From NCBI RefSeq assembly GCF_011683955.1, contig NZ_JAAQPI010000001.1, forward strand, positions 1 to 64,000: a stretch of 64,000 nt of DNA. The letters run 5' to 3'. Positions 1-7,708 of the stretch are shown piece by piece; position 1 is the first letter of the stretch; each line of letters starts with the position of its first letter. Position numbers and translations under genes: made by a program. The notes under the pieces are model-generated. The model did not search any database and was not told where the DNA came from. It saw nothing but the letters and a program-made list of their open reading frames with translations. Source of the DNA: Pseudomaricurvus alkylphenolicus. Lineage in GTDB: Bacteria > Pseudomonadota > Gammaproteobacteria > Pseudomonadales > Cellvibrionaceae.

Positions 1-211
1 ACTCAACAATGGTGACCTTCATGTCGCGGTCATCAAACACAGTGCGGGAGAAGAAGGTGTTGGTCTGCTGGTCACTGTAGTGGGAAATCTCGGTAATAAA
101 CGCCCCCAGATCCTGCATTAAACCGGAGAACTGGCCCAGGATACCCAGACGTTCGGGGCACTTGAAAGTCAGGATATATTGGTCATGGACGGTTTTAGTG
201 TTTGCAGTCAT
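1..211 (-). CDS. purU: Formyltetrahydrofolate deformylase, N-terminal part (runs off the window)
   Basis: Only the first 70 codons lie in the window; the gene continues beyond position 1. The N-terminus reads as the ACT regulatory domain of PurU, with the residues YILTFKCPERLGILGQFS followed by a stretch equivalent to the family pattern (ITEISHYSDQQTNTFF). PurU hydrolyses 10-formyl-tetrahydrofolate to formate and tetrahydrofolate in the cytoplasm, supplying formate for purine synthesis and balancing one-carbon pools. The ATG at 211 is preceded by a weak purine-rich site. The upstream 70 to 110 bases carry two 19-base direct repeats (283-321). The catalytic formyltransferase-like domain is outside the window and cannot be checked. 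Confidence 0.88.
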   Translation of the reverse strand, partial: MTANTKTVHDQYILTFKCPERLGILGQFSGLMQDLGAFITEISHYSDQQTNTFFSRTVFDDRDMKVTIVE

Positions 212-282
212 AGGAGCTCTACCTTTTAAAGCCAAATTGAATAAGACGCATGGATTAGGGCGTTTGTTCACGATGGGTATAT

Positions 283-321
283 TAAGTCACGCGGATCATA
301 TCTAAGTCAAGCGGATTATAT
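283..321. repeat. Two imperfect direct repeats upstream of purU
   Basis: A 19-base unit beginning TAAGTCA and ending ATAT occurs at 283-301 and again at 303-321, a 20-base period with two mismatches. Two helical turns between copies would put both on the same face of the DNA, as for a regulator binding in tandem. It lies 70 to 110 bases upstream of the purU start, so it may be an operator; this is inference only. Confidence 0.4.
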
Positions 322-340
322 AGCAGGAAGGCACAAGTTC

Positions 341-360
341 AGTGCCGATCGGCACTTTTT
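341..360 (+). terminator. Perfect 16-base palindrome followed by five T
   Basis: AGTGCCGATCGGCACT is a perfect inverted repeat, directly followed by TTTTT on the plus strand. It looks like a short Rho-independent terminator for plus-strand transcription, but no plus-strand gene lies before it. It could equally be an operator in the purU/ior intergenic region. Confidence 0.35.
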
Positions 361-407
361 GTCGCGGCAGCACGATGAAAGATGGATTGTTTGAGGAGAA
401 GGGTGTT

Positions 408-439
408 GAAAAAGACAGATGCCGGCAATAGCCGGCATC
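408..439 (-). terminator. Rho-independent terminator of the ior operon
   Basis: GATGCCGGC and GCCGGCATC form a perfect nine-base stem around a four-base loop (418-439). On the minus strand the stem is followed by TGTCTTTTT. It sits just downstream of the iorB-like stop codon at 458, so it most likely ends that transcript. Confidence 0.7.
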
Positions 440-457
440 AAGGGAGAGGGGGATTGA

Positions 458-2620
458 TCAGCTGACTTTAATGGGCAAACGGTGGAAACGCTGGCCGGTG
501 GCATTGGCCAGGGCATTGGCCACCGCTGGGGCTATGGGCGGTGTGCCTGGCTCACCCACCCCGGTGGGCGGCTCTGCGGAGGCAACAATGTGAACCTCCA
601 CCTCAGGCATGTCGGTGATGCGGGCCACGCGGTAGTCGTGAAAGTTGGACTGCACGACCCGACCCTGATCAAGGGTGATCTCACTCATCAGAACGGGGGA
701 CAGACCAAAACCGATCCCCCCTTCCATCTGGGCGCGAATCACATCGGGGTTGATCGCGATGCCACAATCCACCGCGCATACCACCCGTTCGACTTTGAAC
801 TGGCCGTTCGGGCCCGTGGATACTTCAGCCACCTGCGCCACATAGGTGTTGAAAGACTTATGCACGGCGACACCCCGCCCCCAACCCTTGGGCAGGGGTT
901 TGTCCCAGGCCGCCTTTTCTGCCGCCAGGTTCAGCACGCCGAGATGGCGGGGATGATCTTGCAGCAGACGGCGTCGATACTCGACCGGATCGATTTCCGC
1001 CATTTGCGCCAGTTGATCAAGAAACACTTCGGTGGAATAGCCCGTATGGGTGTGGCCGACGGAACGCCACCACTGTACCGGCAAACCCAGATCAACCCTG
1101 TGCATATCCACGTGCAGATTCGGAATCCGATACGGCAGTGTGCTGGCGCCCTCCACCATGGTCGGGTCGACCCCCTGCTGGATCATGCCTTCGAAGGGCG
1201 TACCGGCGACAATCGACTGCCCCACAATGGTTTGCTGCCAGGTCAGTGGCAGGCCCTGCTCATCCAGAGCGGCGCGGATCTTGTGCAGATAGGCGGGACG
1301 ATAGTATCCGGCCCGCGTATCATCCTCCCGGCTCCAGACGAGCTTTACCGGCGTGCCCGGCATGGCCTTGGCGATACGCACCGCTTGCAGAATATAGTCC
1401 GAGTGCGGATTGGCGCGGCGGCCGAAACTGCCGCCGGCAAACAGGGTATTCACTTTGACCTGCTCCGGTTTGATCCCCAGCTCCCCGGCCACCGCGTATT
1501 GGTCGCCGGTATGCAACTGCGCGCCGTTCCAGATCTCGCAGCCATCCTTGCTGACCAGGGCGACGCAATTCATCGGCTCCATGGTGGCGTGGGCGAGAAA
1601 CGGAAATTCAAAGCTGGCCTCCAGGGTTCTGGCGGCCCTCTTTATCGCCTTGTCGCTGTCGCCCTCGCTGCGAGCGACGACACCGGGCTGGTCAGCAGCG
1701 GCCTTGAAGCGGGCCATGACATCTGCCGAGCCCAGCTTGAACGCCTCGCTTTCGTCCCAGGTTATTTCAAGGCGGTCCCTGGCTTTTTTGGCACTCCAGT
1801 AATCCTGCGCTACCACAGCCACCGCATTGCCCAGGGAGATCACTTGTTCGACGCCGGGTAATGCCAGCGCCGGCTGATCATTGACCCGCGTGACCCTGCC
1901 CCCGAAGCGGGGAGGATGAGCGACCACGGCAACCTGCATTCCGGGCAGCTTTATGTCCTGGGTGTAGATGGCGCTGCCATCGGTCTTGCCACGATCCTTG
2001 CGCGACAGGTTTTGACCAATCAGCTCAAAGTCTTTGGGGGATTTCAAGGCCAGAGTCTCGGGGGCCGGCACTGGCTGAAGGGCCGCGGCCTCGGCCAGTT
2101 CACCAAAATCGGCCCGGCGGCCTGAGCCCCTGTGACTGACCACACCGCGATTGACGCTGAGGTCGGCCGTGTTGACGCCCCAGCGCGTCGCGGCGGCGGC
2201 CACCAGCATGGCCTTGCCGGTGGCACCCGCCTTGCGCAACTGCTCAAAAGAGTTGGCGATGGCCGTGCTGCCCCCGGTTCCCTGGGCCGGCCCCCAGAAA
2301 AGGTTGTTGTAGCGACGGGCGTCGGCGGGAGCGGCTTCGATGCGCACCTGGCTCCAGTCGGCATTCAGCTCTTCCGCCACCAGAGTGGCCAGGCCAGTGC
2401 TGACGCCCTGCCCCATTTCCAGGTGTTTGATGATCACAATAACCTGATTGTCAGGGGTGATGTGCAGGAAGGCGTTAAATTCGTAACTGTCCTGCTTTTC
2501 AGCAGTGGCGGCGGATTCAGTCTTGGTGCTGGCCGGCAGGGATACAGCCAGGCCCAGACCGGCACCCAGACCGGCGCTCAGTTTCAGGAAGTTGCGGCGA
2601 TTGGTATCAGTGACAGACAT
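458..2620 (-). CDS. iorB: Molybdopterin-binding subunit of a xanthine dehydrogenase-family oxidoreductase (isoquinoline 1-oxidoreductase beta-like)
   Basis: A 720-residue protein of the xanthine oxidase superfamily that would carry the molybdenum cofactor and hydroxylate an N-heterocycle or aldehyde. The N-terminus has a Tat signal (NRRNFLKLSAGLGAG), so the folded enzyme is exported to the periplasm, as known for IorB-type subunits. Family landmarks include FEFPFLAHATMEPMNC, GSFGRR and the C-terminal GVGEPGTPPIAPAVANA stretch, with the glutamate expected to assist catalysis. The chosen ATG gives the Tat signal at residue 1; a longer start would add 12 residues before it. It follows the [2Fe-2S] subunit gene by only four bases, so the two are cotranscribed. 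No cytochrome c subunit, which often serves as electron acceptor, is nearby. The substrate cannot be told from sequence. Confidence 0.88.
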   Translation of the reverse strand: MSVTDTNRRNFLKLSAGLGAGLGLAVSLPASTKTESAATAEKQDSYEFNAFLHITPDNQVIVIIKHLEMGQGVSTGLATLVAEELNADWSQVRIEAAPADARRYNNLFWGPAQGTGGSTAIANSFEQLRKAGATGKAMLVAAAATRWGVNTADLSVNRGVVSHRGSGRRADFGELAEAAALQPVPAPETLALKSPKDFELIGQNLSRKDRGKTDGSAIYTQDIKLPGMQVAVVAHPPRFGGRVTRVNDQPALALPGVEQVISLGNAVAVVAQDYWSAKKARDRLEITWDESEAFKLGSADVMARFKAAADQPGVVARSEGDSDKAIKRAARTLEASFEFPFLAHATMEPMNCVALVSKDGCEIWNGAQLHTGDQYAVAGELGIKPEQVKVNTLFAGGSFGRRANPHSDYILQAVRIAKAMPGTPVKLVWSREDDTRAGYYRPAYLHKIRAALDEQGLPLTWQQTIVGQSIVAGTPFEGMIQQGVDPTMVEGASTLPYRIPNLHVDMHRVDLGLPVQWWRSVGHTHTGYSTEVFLDQLAQMAEIDPVEYRRRLLQDHPRHLGVLNLAAEKAAWDKPLPKGWGRGVAVHKSFNTYVAQVAEVSTGPNGQFKVERVVCAVDCGIAINPDVIRAQMEGGIGFGLSPVLMSEITLDQGRVVQSNFHDYRVARITDMPEVEVHIVASAEPPTGVGEPGTPPIAPAVANALANATGQRFHRLPIKVS

Positions 2621-2624
2621 AAAC

Positions 2625-3092
2625 TCAGGCTCCTTGCACCAGTTGGGTGGCGGCATCCTTGATGGCGGCGCGAATCCTTACATAGGTGGCACAACGGCAG
2701 ATATTGCCCCCCATGGCGGCGTCGATATCGGCGTCACTGGGATTCGGGTTGCTTGTCAGCAAGGCCGTGGCGGACATGATCTGGCCGGACTGGCAGTAGC
2801 CGCACTGCGCCACTTCCCGCTCGATCCAGGCCTGCTGCACCGCCCTGGCCGCCTTGCTGGCGGCGCCTTCGATGGTGGTAATGTTGCTGCCCTCGGCGAC
2901 GGACACGGGGGTCACACAGGAGCGGATCGGCTGGCCATTGAGATGTACGGTGCAGGCACCGCACTGGGCCATGCCACAGCCGAATTTGGTGCCGGTAAGA
3001 TCCAGCTCGTCACGCAACACCCACAGCAGCGGTGTATCTGGACTGCTGTCGACGCTTTTTTCCACCTCGTTGACACGAATTGTGATCGGCAT
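2625..3092 (-). CDS. iorA: [2Fe-2S] ferredoxin-like subunit of the molybdenum hydroxylase
   Basis: 155 residues, the usual length of IorA. The N-terminal plant-ferredoxin-like domain has the cluster ligands Cys39, Cys44, Cys47 and Cys59 (CGMAQCGAC and the later SCV). The C-terminal helical domain carries the second cluster with Cys97, Cys100, Cys132 and Cys134 (CGYC and CRC). It passes electrons from the molybdenum site of the partner encoded four bases downstream. It has no signal peptide of its own and probably travels with the Tat-exported partner. An AraC regulator gene starts 190 bases away on the other strand and is the likely controller. Confidence 0.9.
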   Translation of the reverse strand: MPITIRVNEVEKSVDSSPDTPLLWVLRDELDLTGTKFGCGMAQCGACTVHLNGQPIRSCVTPVSVAEGSNITTIEGAASKAARAVQQAWIEREVAQCGYCQSGQIMSATALLTSNPNPSDADIDAAMGGNICRCATYVRIRAAIKDAATQLVQGA

Positions 3093-3282
3093 ATGGCTGT
3101 ACTTCCTATTGAGCTGTTGATGGAATGATGGGGGTGTGCACTATGACATCTGTCTGCACGGCGGGATTATCCAAATCCTGTTTTGTATTTGCCTAAAACT
3201 CCGGGAACCGGTTTTTGTGTGGAGTCAGCTGCCATAATCCTGAGATAATCCTGGCAAATCCGGTGCAATCAGGAATCCGACT

Positions 3283-4149
3283 ATGAACGGCGAGCTATCC
3301 CAAGCCCTTGCCTCTCACTGCCAGGTTGACGGCATGCAACGCACACCGCTCGAAGGCCTGACGATCAATCATTCCTCATTTAACAAGCCTCGCACGTCGG
3401 GCGTCCTGCAACCGGCCATCTGCGTCATTGGCCAGGCGCGCAAGCAGGTTTTTTATGGCGACAGCGTCTACACCTACGATCCGGATCACTACCTCATCAA
3501 CTCCCTGACCATGCCGATCGAATGGGAAATGCGCAATGTCACCGCCACTGAGCCCTTTCTGGGGTTCAGCCTGGACATCGACCGCACCCTGGTCAGCCAA
3601 TTGATGCTGGAGATGGATGGCCAGTTCAACAGCCCGCACACCCAGCCGGTGTCGGGCATCGCCAGTGCCTGTGCCTTGACTGCGCCGTTACGCAACGCCA
3701 TCTTGCGGCTGCTGCAGCTGCTCGACAATCCCATGGATGTCGCCATTCTCGGGCCGGGCCTGAAGCGGGAGATTTTCTATGAGGTCTTAAAGGGCCCCCA
3801 CGGCAACCTGCTGCGCAACTGCGTGCGCAACGACTCCGGTGCAAACCGCATTACGCCGGTGGTGCACTTTATCGAAGAGAACTTTCACCGCGCCCTGGAA
3901 GTCACCGAGATCGCGGACGTGGCGGGCATGAGCAGTTCCTCCCTGCACGAGCATTTCAAGCAGGTTACCGGTCTGTCGCCCATCCAGTTTGTCAAAAGTA
4001 TCCGCCTGCACCGAGCCCGCGAGCTGCTGTTGGGCGGTCGCCAGGCCAGCGACGCGGCCTACGCCGTGGGCTACAACAGCCCGTCCCAGTTCAGCCGCGA
4101 ATTCAAGCGCTTTTTCGGCGATTCACCCAGGGATGTGCAGGCGGGTTAG
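3283..4149 (+). CDS. AraC-family transcriptional regulator with AraC_N domain
   Basis: 288 residues. The N-terminal half (roughly residues 20-170) matches the AraC_N ligand-sensing type (VLQPAICVIGQARKQVFYGD), and residues about 195-288 form the double helix-turn-helix (ALEVTEIADVAGMSSSSLHEHFK, then ASDAAYAVGYNSPSQFSREFKRFFG). It is transcribed away from the iorAB-like genes across a 190-base gap, which makes those genes its most likely target. AraC_N regulators often sit beside oxidoreductase genes and respond to small organic compounds. Its last four bases overlap the end of the convergent TetR gene. Confidence 0.88.
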   Translation: MNGELSQALASHCQVDGMQRTPLEGLTINHSSFNKPRTSGVLQPAICVIGQARKQVFYGDSVYTYDPDHYLINSLTMPIEWEMRNVTATEPFLGFSLDIDRTLVSQLMLEMDGQFNSPHTQPVSGIASACALTAPLRNAILRLLQLLDNPMDVAILGPGLKREIFYEVLKGPHGNLLRNCVRNDSGANRITPVVHFIEENFHRALEVTEIADVAGMSSSSLHEHFKQVTGLSPIQFVKSIRLHRARELLLGGRQASDAAYAVGYNSPSQFSREFKRFFGDSPRDVQAG

Positions 4150-4727
4150 TCGGCGAGAATACCGGTGAGCACCATCTGCATGGCCTTCTCGTACTGGGAC
4201 CAGGCCTTGTCGTCACCCATCTGGATCGAGTTCGACAGATACAGCGACGCCATGCCGGTGGTTTGAGCCAACAGCGTGATAGCGCAGTCGTAGACGTCGC
4301 CTCGCTTGAAATAGCCGGCGTCCATACATTCTCTAACCCGGTCCATCAAAAAACGAAATGGCGGTGCGGATTCTTTTTCGATCACTGCCGGGATTCCGGG
4401 ACTGTCCAGGGGGTTGGTGGCCAGGAAGATCAGGCCAAAGTAATTTCTCTGCTCCCTGGCGAATTCAAAATAACCCCGCACGCAACGGTGGAAACGCTGC
4501 TCTGGACTGTCCTCCTGCAATGACGGATACAGATACTCGCCAAAGGTCACAAAGGACTGCTTTAACAGGGCACACTGGAGTTCATCCTTGTTTTCAAAAT
4601 GGCGGTATAGCGCCATGGGGGTAATGCCTATGACCGAGGCAATCTTGCGCATGCTGATGCCCTTGGCCCCCTGCTCCAGATAGAGCTGGCTGGCAACCGC
4701 CAGTATTTGCTCCCGCGATGTTCTCAA
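4146..4727 (-). CDS. TetR-family transcriptional regulator
   Basis: 193 residues with an N-terminal TetR helix-turn-helix (GISMRKIASVIGITPMALYRHFENKDEL, residues about 23-50) and a helical ligand-binding domain. The start is a TTG: an in-frame TAA lies five codons upstream and no ATG precedes the helix-turn-helix. A G-rich stretch (GGGGGCAGG) just before it can act as ribosome binding site. It lies 56 bases downstream of the flavoprotein gene on the same strand and is probably cotranscribed with it; the GTTTAC palindromes upstream of that gene are candidate operators. Confidence 0.8.
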   Translation of the reverse strand: MRTSREQILAVASQLYLEQGAKGISMRKIASVIGITPMALYRHFENKDELQCALLKQSFVTFGEYLYPSLQEDSPEQRFHRCVRGYFEFAREQRNYFGLIFLATNPLDSPGIPAVIEKESAPPFRFLMDRVRECMDAGYFKRGDVYDCAITLLAQTTGMASLYLSNSIQMGDDKAWSQYEKAMQMVLTGILAD

Positions 4728-4783
4728 AGCCTGCCCCCGTTAAATTTCAGGGCGCCATGCTACCACAACCACGCCCTGGCGGC

Positions 4784-6385
4784 TCAGTCGGATTGGCGAC
4801 GCGCGACCTCAGCCATGACATTCTCACCCAACACCCGCGATGCCGTCATCACACCGGCCATCAGCGCACTGATGACCCCATCGGTGGTGATATCCTGTCC
4901 GGTCAGAAACAGGTTTTCAATCGGTGTGTCCGCACGCAGCCATTGCTGCTGGAATCGCTGCGGTGAGGCTTCAATCCCCATAAAGTTGCCGCTTTTGCGG
5001 CGCAGAAAATGCTGGTAACTGACCGGTGTTGATACTTCGAAATAGTCCACATAGGGTTCGATCTGGGGCGCGTATTTATACAGCTCCGCAAACATTCGTT
5101 TGGCAATGTCGGCCTTTAGCGACTCATAGGCCTGACCGCGTTTTTGCCAGGGTGTATTGGCCCAGGATTCGAAATGGGCAAAATCAGTGGCGGCAAACAT
5201 CTCGATGGTGGCCTTACCCGGAAAGCGTTCAGGCCAACTGCTGTCTTTTGCCGATGGAAAAGTGATAAACGACCAGGGAAACGGCGCCTCGAAATCGTTT
5301 TTGTGAGCCTCGATATTGCCATCCAGATCCGCTCCGGGGTGCGCCCAGATGTTGCCGCCGGAAAGTCCCAGGCTCGCGGCGTCGGCCTTCAGCCCAATAT
5401 TGAGACCCACCGCGCAGTAGGCGTCGTTTACCTGCTGCAATTGCTGTTCACACTGAGTCTTGACGGGCAGGTCATCGGGCAGGAGATCACCAAAAGTATT
5501 CTGCACGCCGGCATTGCTGATAACGCAGGTAGCCATGACTTTCTCACCACTGCTAAGTCGCACGCCGCGGGCACAGTCAGATTCAACCAGTACCTGTGAC
5601 ACTGCTGCCCCGTAGACCACATCCCCGCCTTTGGCTTCAATCACTGGAACAATGGCTTTCGCCAGCGACGCTGCGCCACCCGTCGGGTAATAAGCGCTTC
5701 GATAATAGTGACGCACCAGCATGGCGTGCATGGCAAAGGCGCTGCGTTTGGGAGGCAGGCTGTAGTCTCCGTAATTGCCGCAGATCACCGCAATCAGTTC
5801 TTGGTTGTCGGTTAACTCCGACAGCACGTCGTAGGTTGTCCGCTCGGAGAACTTCAGGAACTCGCCACTTAACGCCTGATAATTCTGGCGACCAAGTTCC
5901 CGGGGCATGGCCTTTTCCGCGAAAAAGTTGCGCGATGAGGCCACCGCCGCAGCCAGCAGCTCCATGTAACGGTCAATGGCCTGATGCTCTTCGGGAAACC
6001 ACTGTTTCAACTCGCGAGCGTAAGCGCCCTCACCCTGGCTGAAGGGGTATTCGCGATCACCGATAAAGATCCGGTTGTAGACTTCGGGCATGGGTTCCCA
6101 CTGCAGGCTCGAATCCGAGACATAGTCGAACAACTTGCTGGTCATGGTGACGGGGCTGTGCAGGTCACCGATGTAGTGCAGGCCGATGTTCCACTCGTAG
6201 CCCTTTCTGGCGTAGGCGTGGGTGCAGCCGCCAATGACATTGTGCTGCTCCAGCAGCAGTACCCGGCGGCCCTTTTGGGACAGCACCGAGGCCACACTCA
6301 GGCCTCCCATGCCGGAGCCGATCACGATGGCGTCGTAGTGCTCCTGCAGCCTGGCGGATTTAAGGTGTGTACCTACATAGGTCAT
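4784..6385 (-). CDS. FAD-dependent retinol saturase / phytoene desaturase-like oxidoreductase
   Basis: 533 residues. The N-terminus holds the FAD-binding Rossmann motif GSGMGG (residues 23-28) followed by LLLEQHNVIGGC. The region GYEWNIGLHYIGD resembles all-trans-retinol 13,14-reductase, and the C-terminus has the family pattern LFLTGQDITTDGVISALMAG. Such enzymes reduce or desaturate isoprenoid double bonds, so an isoprenoid or polycyclic lipid substrate is plausible but unproven. The start was set at the ATG preceded by GAGGAGG at seven bases rather than an ATG eight codons upstream. The promoter side holds two GTTTAC-type palindromes. The TetR gene follows on the same strand. Confidence 0.82.
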   Translation of the reverse strand: MTYVGTHLKSARLQEHYDAIVIGSGMGGLSVASVLSQKGRRVLLLEQHNVIGGCTHAYARKGYEWNIGLHYIGDLHSPVTMTSKLFDYVSDSSLQWEPMPEVYNRIFIGDREYPFSQGEGAYARELKQWFPEEHQAIDRYMELLAAAVASSRNFFAEKAMPRELGRQNYQALSGEFLKFSERTTYDVLSELTDNQELIAVICGNYGDYSLPPKRSAFAMHAMLVRHYYRSAYYPTGGAASLAKAIVPVIEAKGGDVVYGAAVSQVLVESDCARGVRLSSGEKVMATCVISNAGVQNTFGDLLPDDLPVKTQCEQQLQQVNDAYCAVGLNIGLKADAASLGLSGGNIWAHPGADLDGNIEAHKNDFEAPFPWSFITFPSAKDSSWPERFPGKATIEMFAATDFAHFESWANTPWQKRGQAYESLKADIAKRMFAELYKYAPQIEPYVDYFEVSTPVSYQHFLRRKSGNFMGIEASPQRFQQQWLRADTPIENLFLTGQDITTDGVISALMAGVMTASRVLGENVMAEVARRQSD

Positions 6386-6427
6386 GGTGTCCTCCTCATT
6401 TAAGAGCATCCGATCACTGACTCAAAT

Positions 6428-6507
6428 GTTTACGCATGTATACTTATATTCGGCTAATATTATATTGAAATATCATTTCTGTAAATAATTAGTTTACAAC
6501 CGTAAAC
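6428..6507. promoter_or_regulatory. Pair of GTTTAC-N4-GTAAAC-like palindromes, probable regulator operators
   Basis: GTTTACAACCGTAAAC (6492-6507) is a perfect six-base inverted repeat around four bases. GTTTACGCATGTATAC (6428-6443) has the same architecture with one mismatch. Both lie within 125 bases upstream of the flavoprotein start at 6385. The architecture is typical of dimeric TetR-family operators, and a TetR gene follows the flavoprotein. Binding itself is inferred. Confidence 0.5.
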
Positions 6508-6668
6508 TTTGAATTGTTACAGTTTGATAAATCGAGTTATCACTAAATCTGGGATTTGAGGAGTTGAAAAGAAGCGGCGTATCTGGCTGATTTATTGTCG
6601 CCCAACAAAGAAACCAACCAAGAGAATACGCCACTATGGACAAGAGTTGAGTTGTTGAACCAGCAGCC

Positions 6669-6761
6669 TGGGACGCTGTAACCCTGCTCTGTGACCAGAG
6701 CAACTGCCTCTTCTTTGAACTCTTGTGTATAAATGAACCCGTAATGTTTGAGATGAATCAT
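6669..6761 (-). pseudogene. Remnant of an IS3-family transposase OrfA (N-terminal 31 codons)
   Basis: From an ATG at 6761 the translation reads as the beginning of an IS3-type OrfA (YTQEFKEEAVALVTEQGYSVP), the helix-turn-helix entry region. After codon 31 similarity stops, apparently through a small deletion, and the frame runs into unrelated sequence until 6543. No OrfB is present. The element is a decayed fragment. Confidence 0.6.
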
Positions 6762-6798
6762 CTCTCAATAAGGTGTCCAGTGTTATTAGAACACTACA
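6669..6798 (-). mobile_element. Decayed left end of an IS3-family insertion sequence
   Basis: The OrfA remnant is preceded by a terminus-like sequence starting TGTAGTGTTC at 6798 on the minus strand, with GTGTTC and TAACACTGGACACC as expected of an IS end. The spacing between tip and OrfA start (about 37 bases) fits an IS3-family left end. No right end or target duplication was recognised. The rest of the 426-base gap between 6386 and 6811 is AT-rich and otherwise holds only the palindromes at 6428-6507. Confidence 0.45.
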
Positions 6799-6811
6799 CC
6801 CTACACCGGAT

Positions 6812-7447
6812 TCAGCCCGCCGGAGCCTTAAGGCCGGCAACATTGTAGTCAAGGTAGATGCCTCCGAGCTTGTCCAGCCCGCAATTCACGTCACCCATAT
6901 AGGAATTACTGAGGTTCTTGTGGTCTGCCAAACCCTGGATAATGCTGGTCACGCAGAAATTCCAGCGCTGACGCACCATTTTGGGTGGGACATCGGGCAG
7001 GGCCACGGTCAACAACCGGGTAAAGCGCTTCATGGCCTTGTTGGCAAAGCGCCGCAGGATATCCTGGATCTCCGCCCCCCCTTCCATCTCCATACGGGCG
7101 ATAAAGCGAATGGCGTTGTAGCCCCACTCCTCTTCCTTCAACAGTTTGAGATAGGGAGCCAGAAAGGCATTGACGATATCACGTACCTTGGGTTTCTTTT
7201 GGGATTCCACCAGTTCGAATGACGCCTCACGGGCCTCTTCAAACCAGTCCTGGAAAAAGGCGATCACCGCTTCCACCAGGCCAATTTTGCTGCCAAAGTG
7301 GTAGTGCAGCGCCGAATTGTTCTTGGCACCGGCCTCTCGATTGATCATACGCAGAGACACAGCATCGATACCCTGTTCGGCAAATAGCTTGAGGGCCGCA
7401 AGTATCAGGCGCTGCTTGCTGAGTTCCGAGGGGCTTGGGGAAGGCAT
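6812..7447 (-). CDS. TetR-family transcriptional regulator
   Basis: 211 residues. The N-terminal helix-turn-helix is clear (GIDAVSLRMINREAGAKNNSALHYHFGSK, residues about 25-53) and the C-terminal ligand-binding half contains FCVTSIIQGLADH, similar to TetR members that control lipid or steroid catabolism. A near-palindrome centred on TCATATGA (7465-7472), just upstream of the ATG, is a likely autoregulatory site. The gene stands alone between an IS remnant and a gene remnant, so its original targets may be lost or distant. Confidence 0.85.
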   Translation of the reverse strand: MPSPSPSELSKQRLILAALKLFAEQGIDAVSLRMINREAGAKNNSALHYHFGSKIGLVEAVIAFFQDWFEEAREASFELVESQKKPKVRDIVNAFLAPYLKLLKEEEWGYNAIRFIARMEMEGGAEIQDILRRFANKAMKRFTRLLTVALPDVPPKMVRQRWNFCVTSIIQGLADHKNLSNSYMGDVNCGLDKLGGIYLDYNVAGLKAPAG

Positions 7448-7459
7448 ATCAGGCTCCGA

Positions 7460-7477
7460 TTAAGTCATATGATTCAA
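7460..7477. promoter_or_regulatory. Near-palindrome centred on TCATATGA upstream of the TetR gene
   Basis: TTAAGTCATATGATTCAA matches its own reverse complement at 14 of 18 positions, with a perfect eight-base core. It lies 13 bases upstream of the TetR start, as expected for an autoregulatory operator. Confidence 0.4.
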
Positions 7478-7521
7478 TTTGGAACCCGCAACCATATCCC
7501 CAATCTGTTCATTTGGCAACA

Positions 7522-7677
7522 TCAGGAGTTATTGGACATATACCACTCCACATGTTTTTCCGGCAGAGGCAATGGCATCCCGCCGCTGCCCATTTCGTAG
7601 GAGAGATTGGCCGCATAATTGGCCCAGCCCTCGGTAAAGGCGGCATAGAGCAACTCTTTCTGATTCTTGAGTTTTTC
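7522..7677 (-). pseudogene. Orphan C-terminal coding remnant without a start codon
   Basis: After an in-frame TGA (7678-7680) a frame of 51 codons runs to a TGA at 7522, with protein-like composition: LLYAAFTEGWANYAANLSYE, then MPLPLPEKHVEWYMSNNS. There is no start codon in the first 28 codons. It looks like the tail of a larger gene whose front was lost, perhaps with the IS-related rearrangement nearby. I do not recognise the family. It may instead be chance coding potential. Confidence 0.35.
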
Positions 7678-7708
7678 TCAGTTCCCTCTGGGAAAGAAAT
7701 GATGGAAG

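Noticed and set aside
482-1861. A 459-codon open frame on the plus strand
   Set aside because: It lies wholly opposite the molybdopterin subunit gene, which has clear family motifs; its translation has no recognisable domain and is a shadow of a GC-rich gene.
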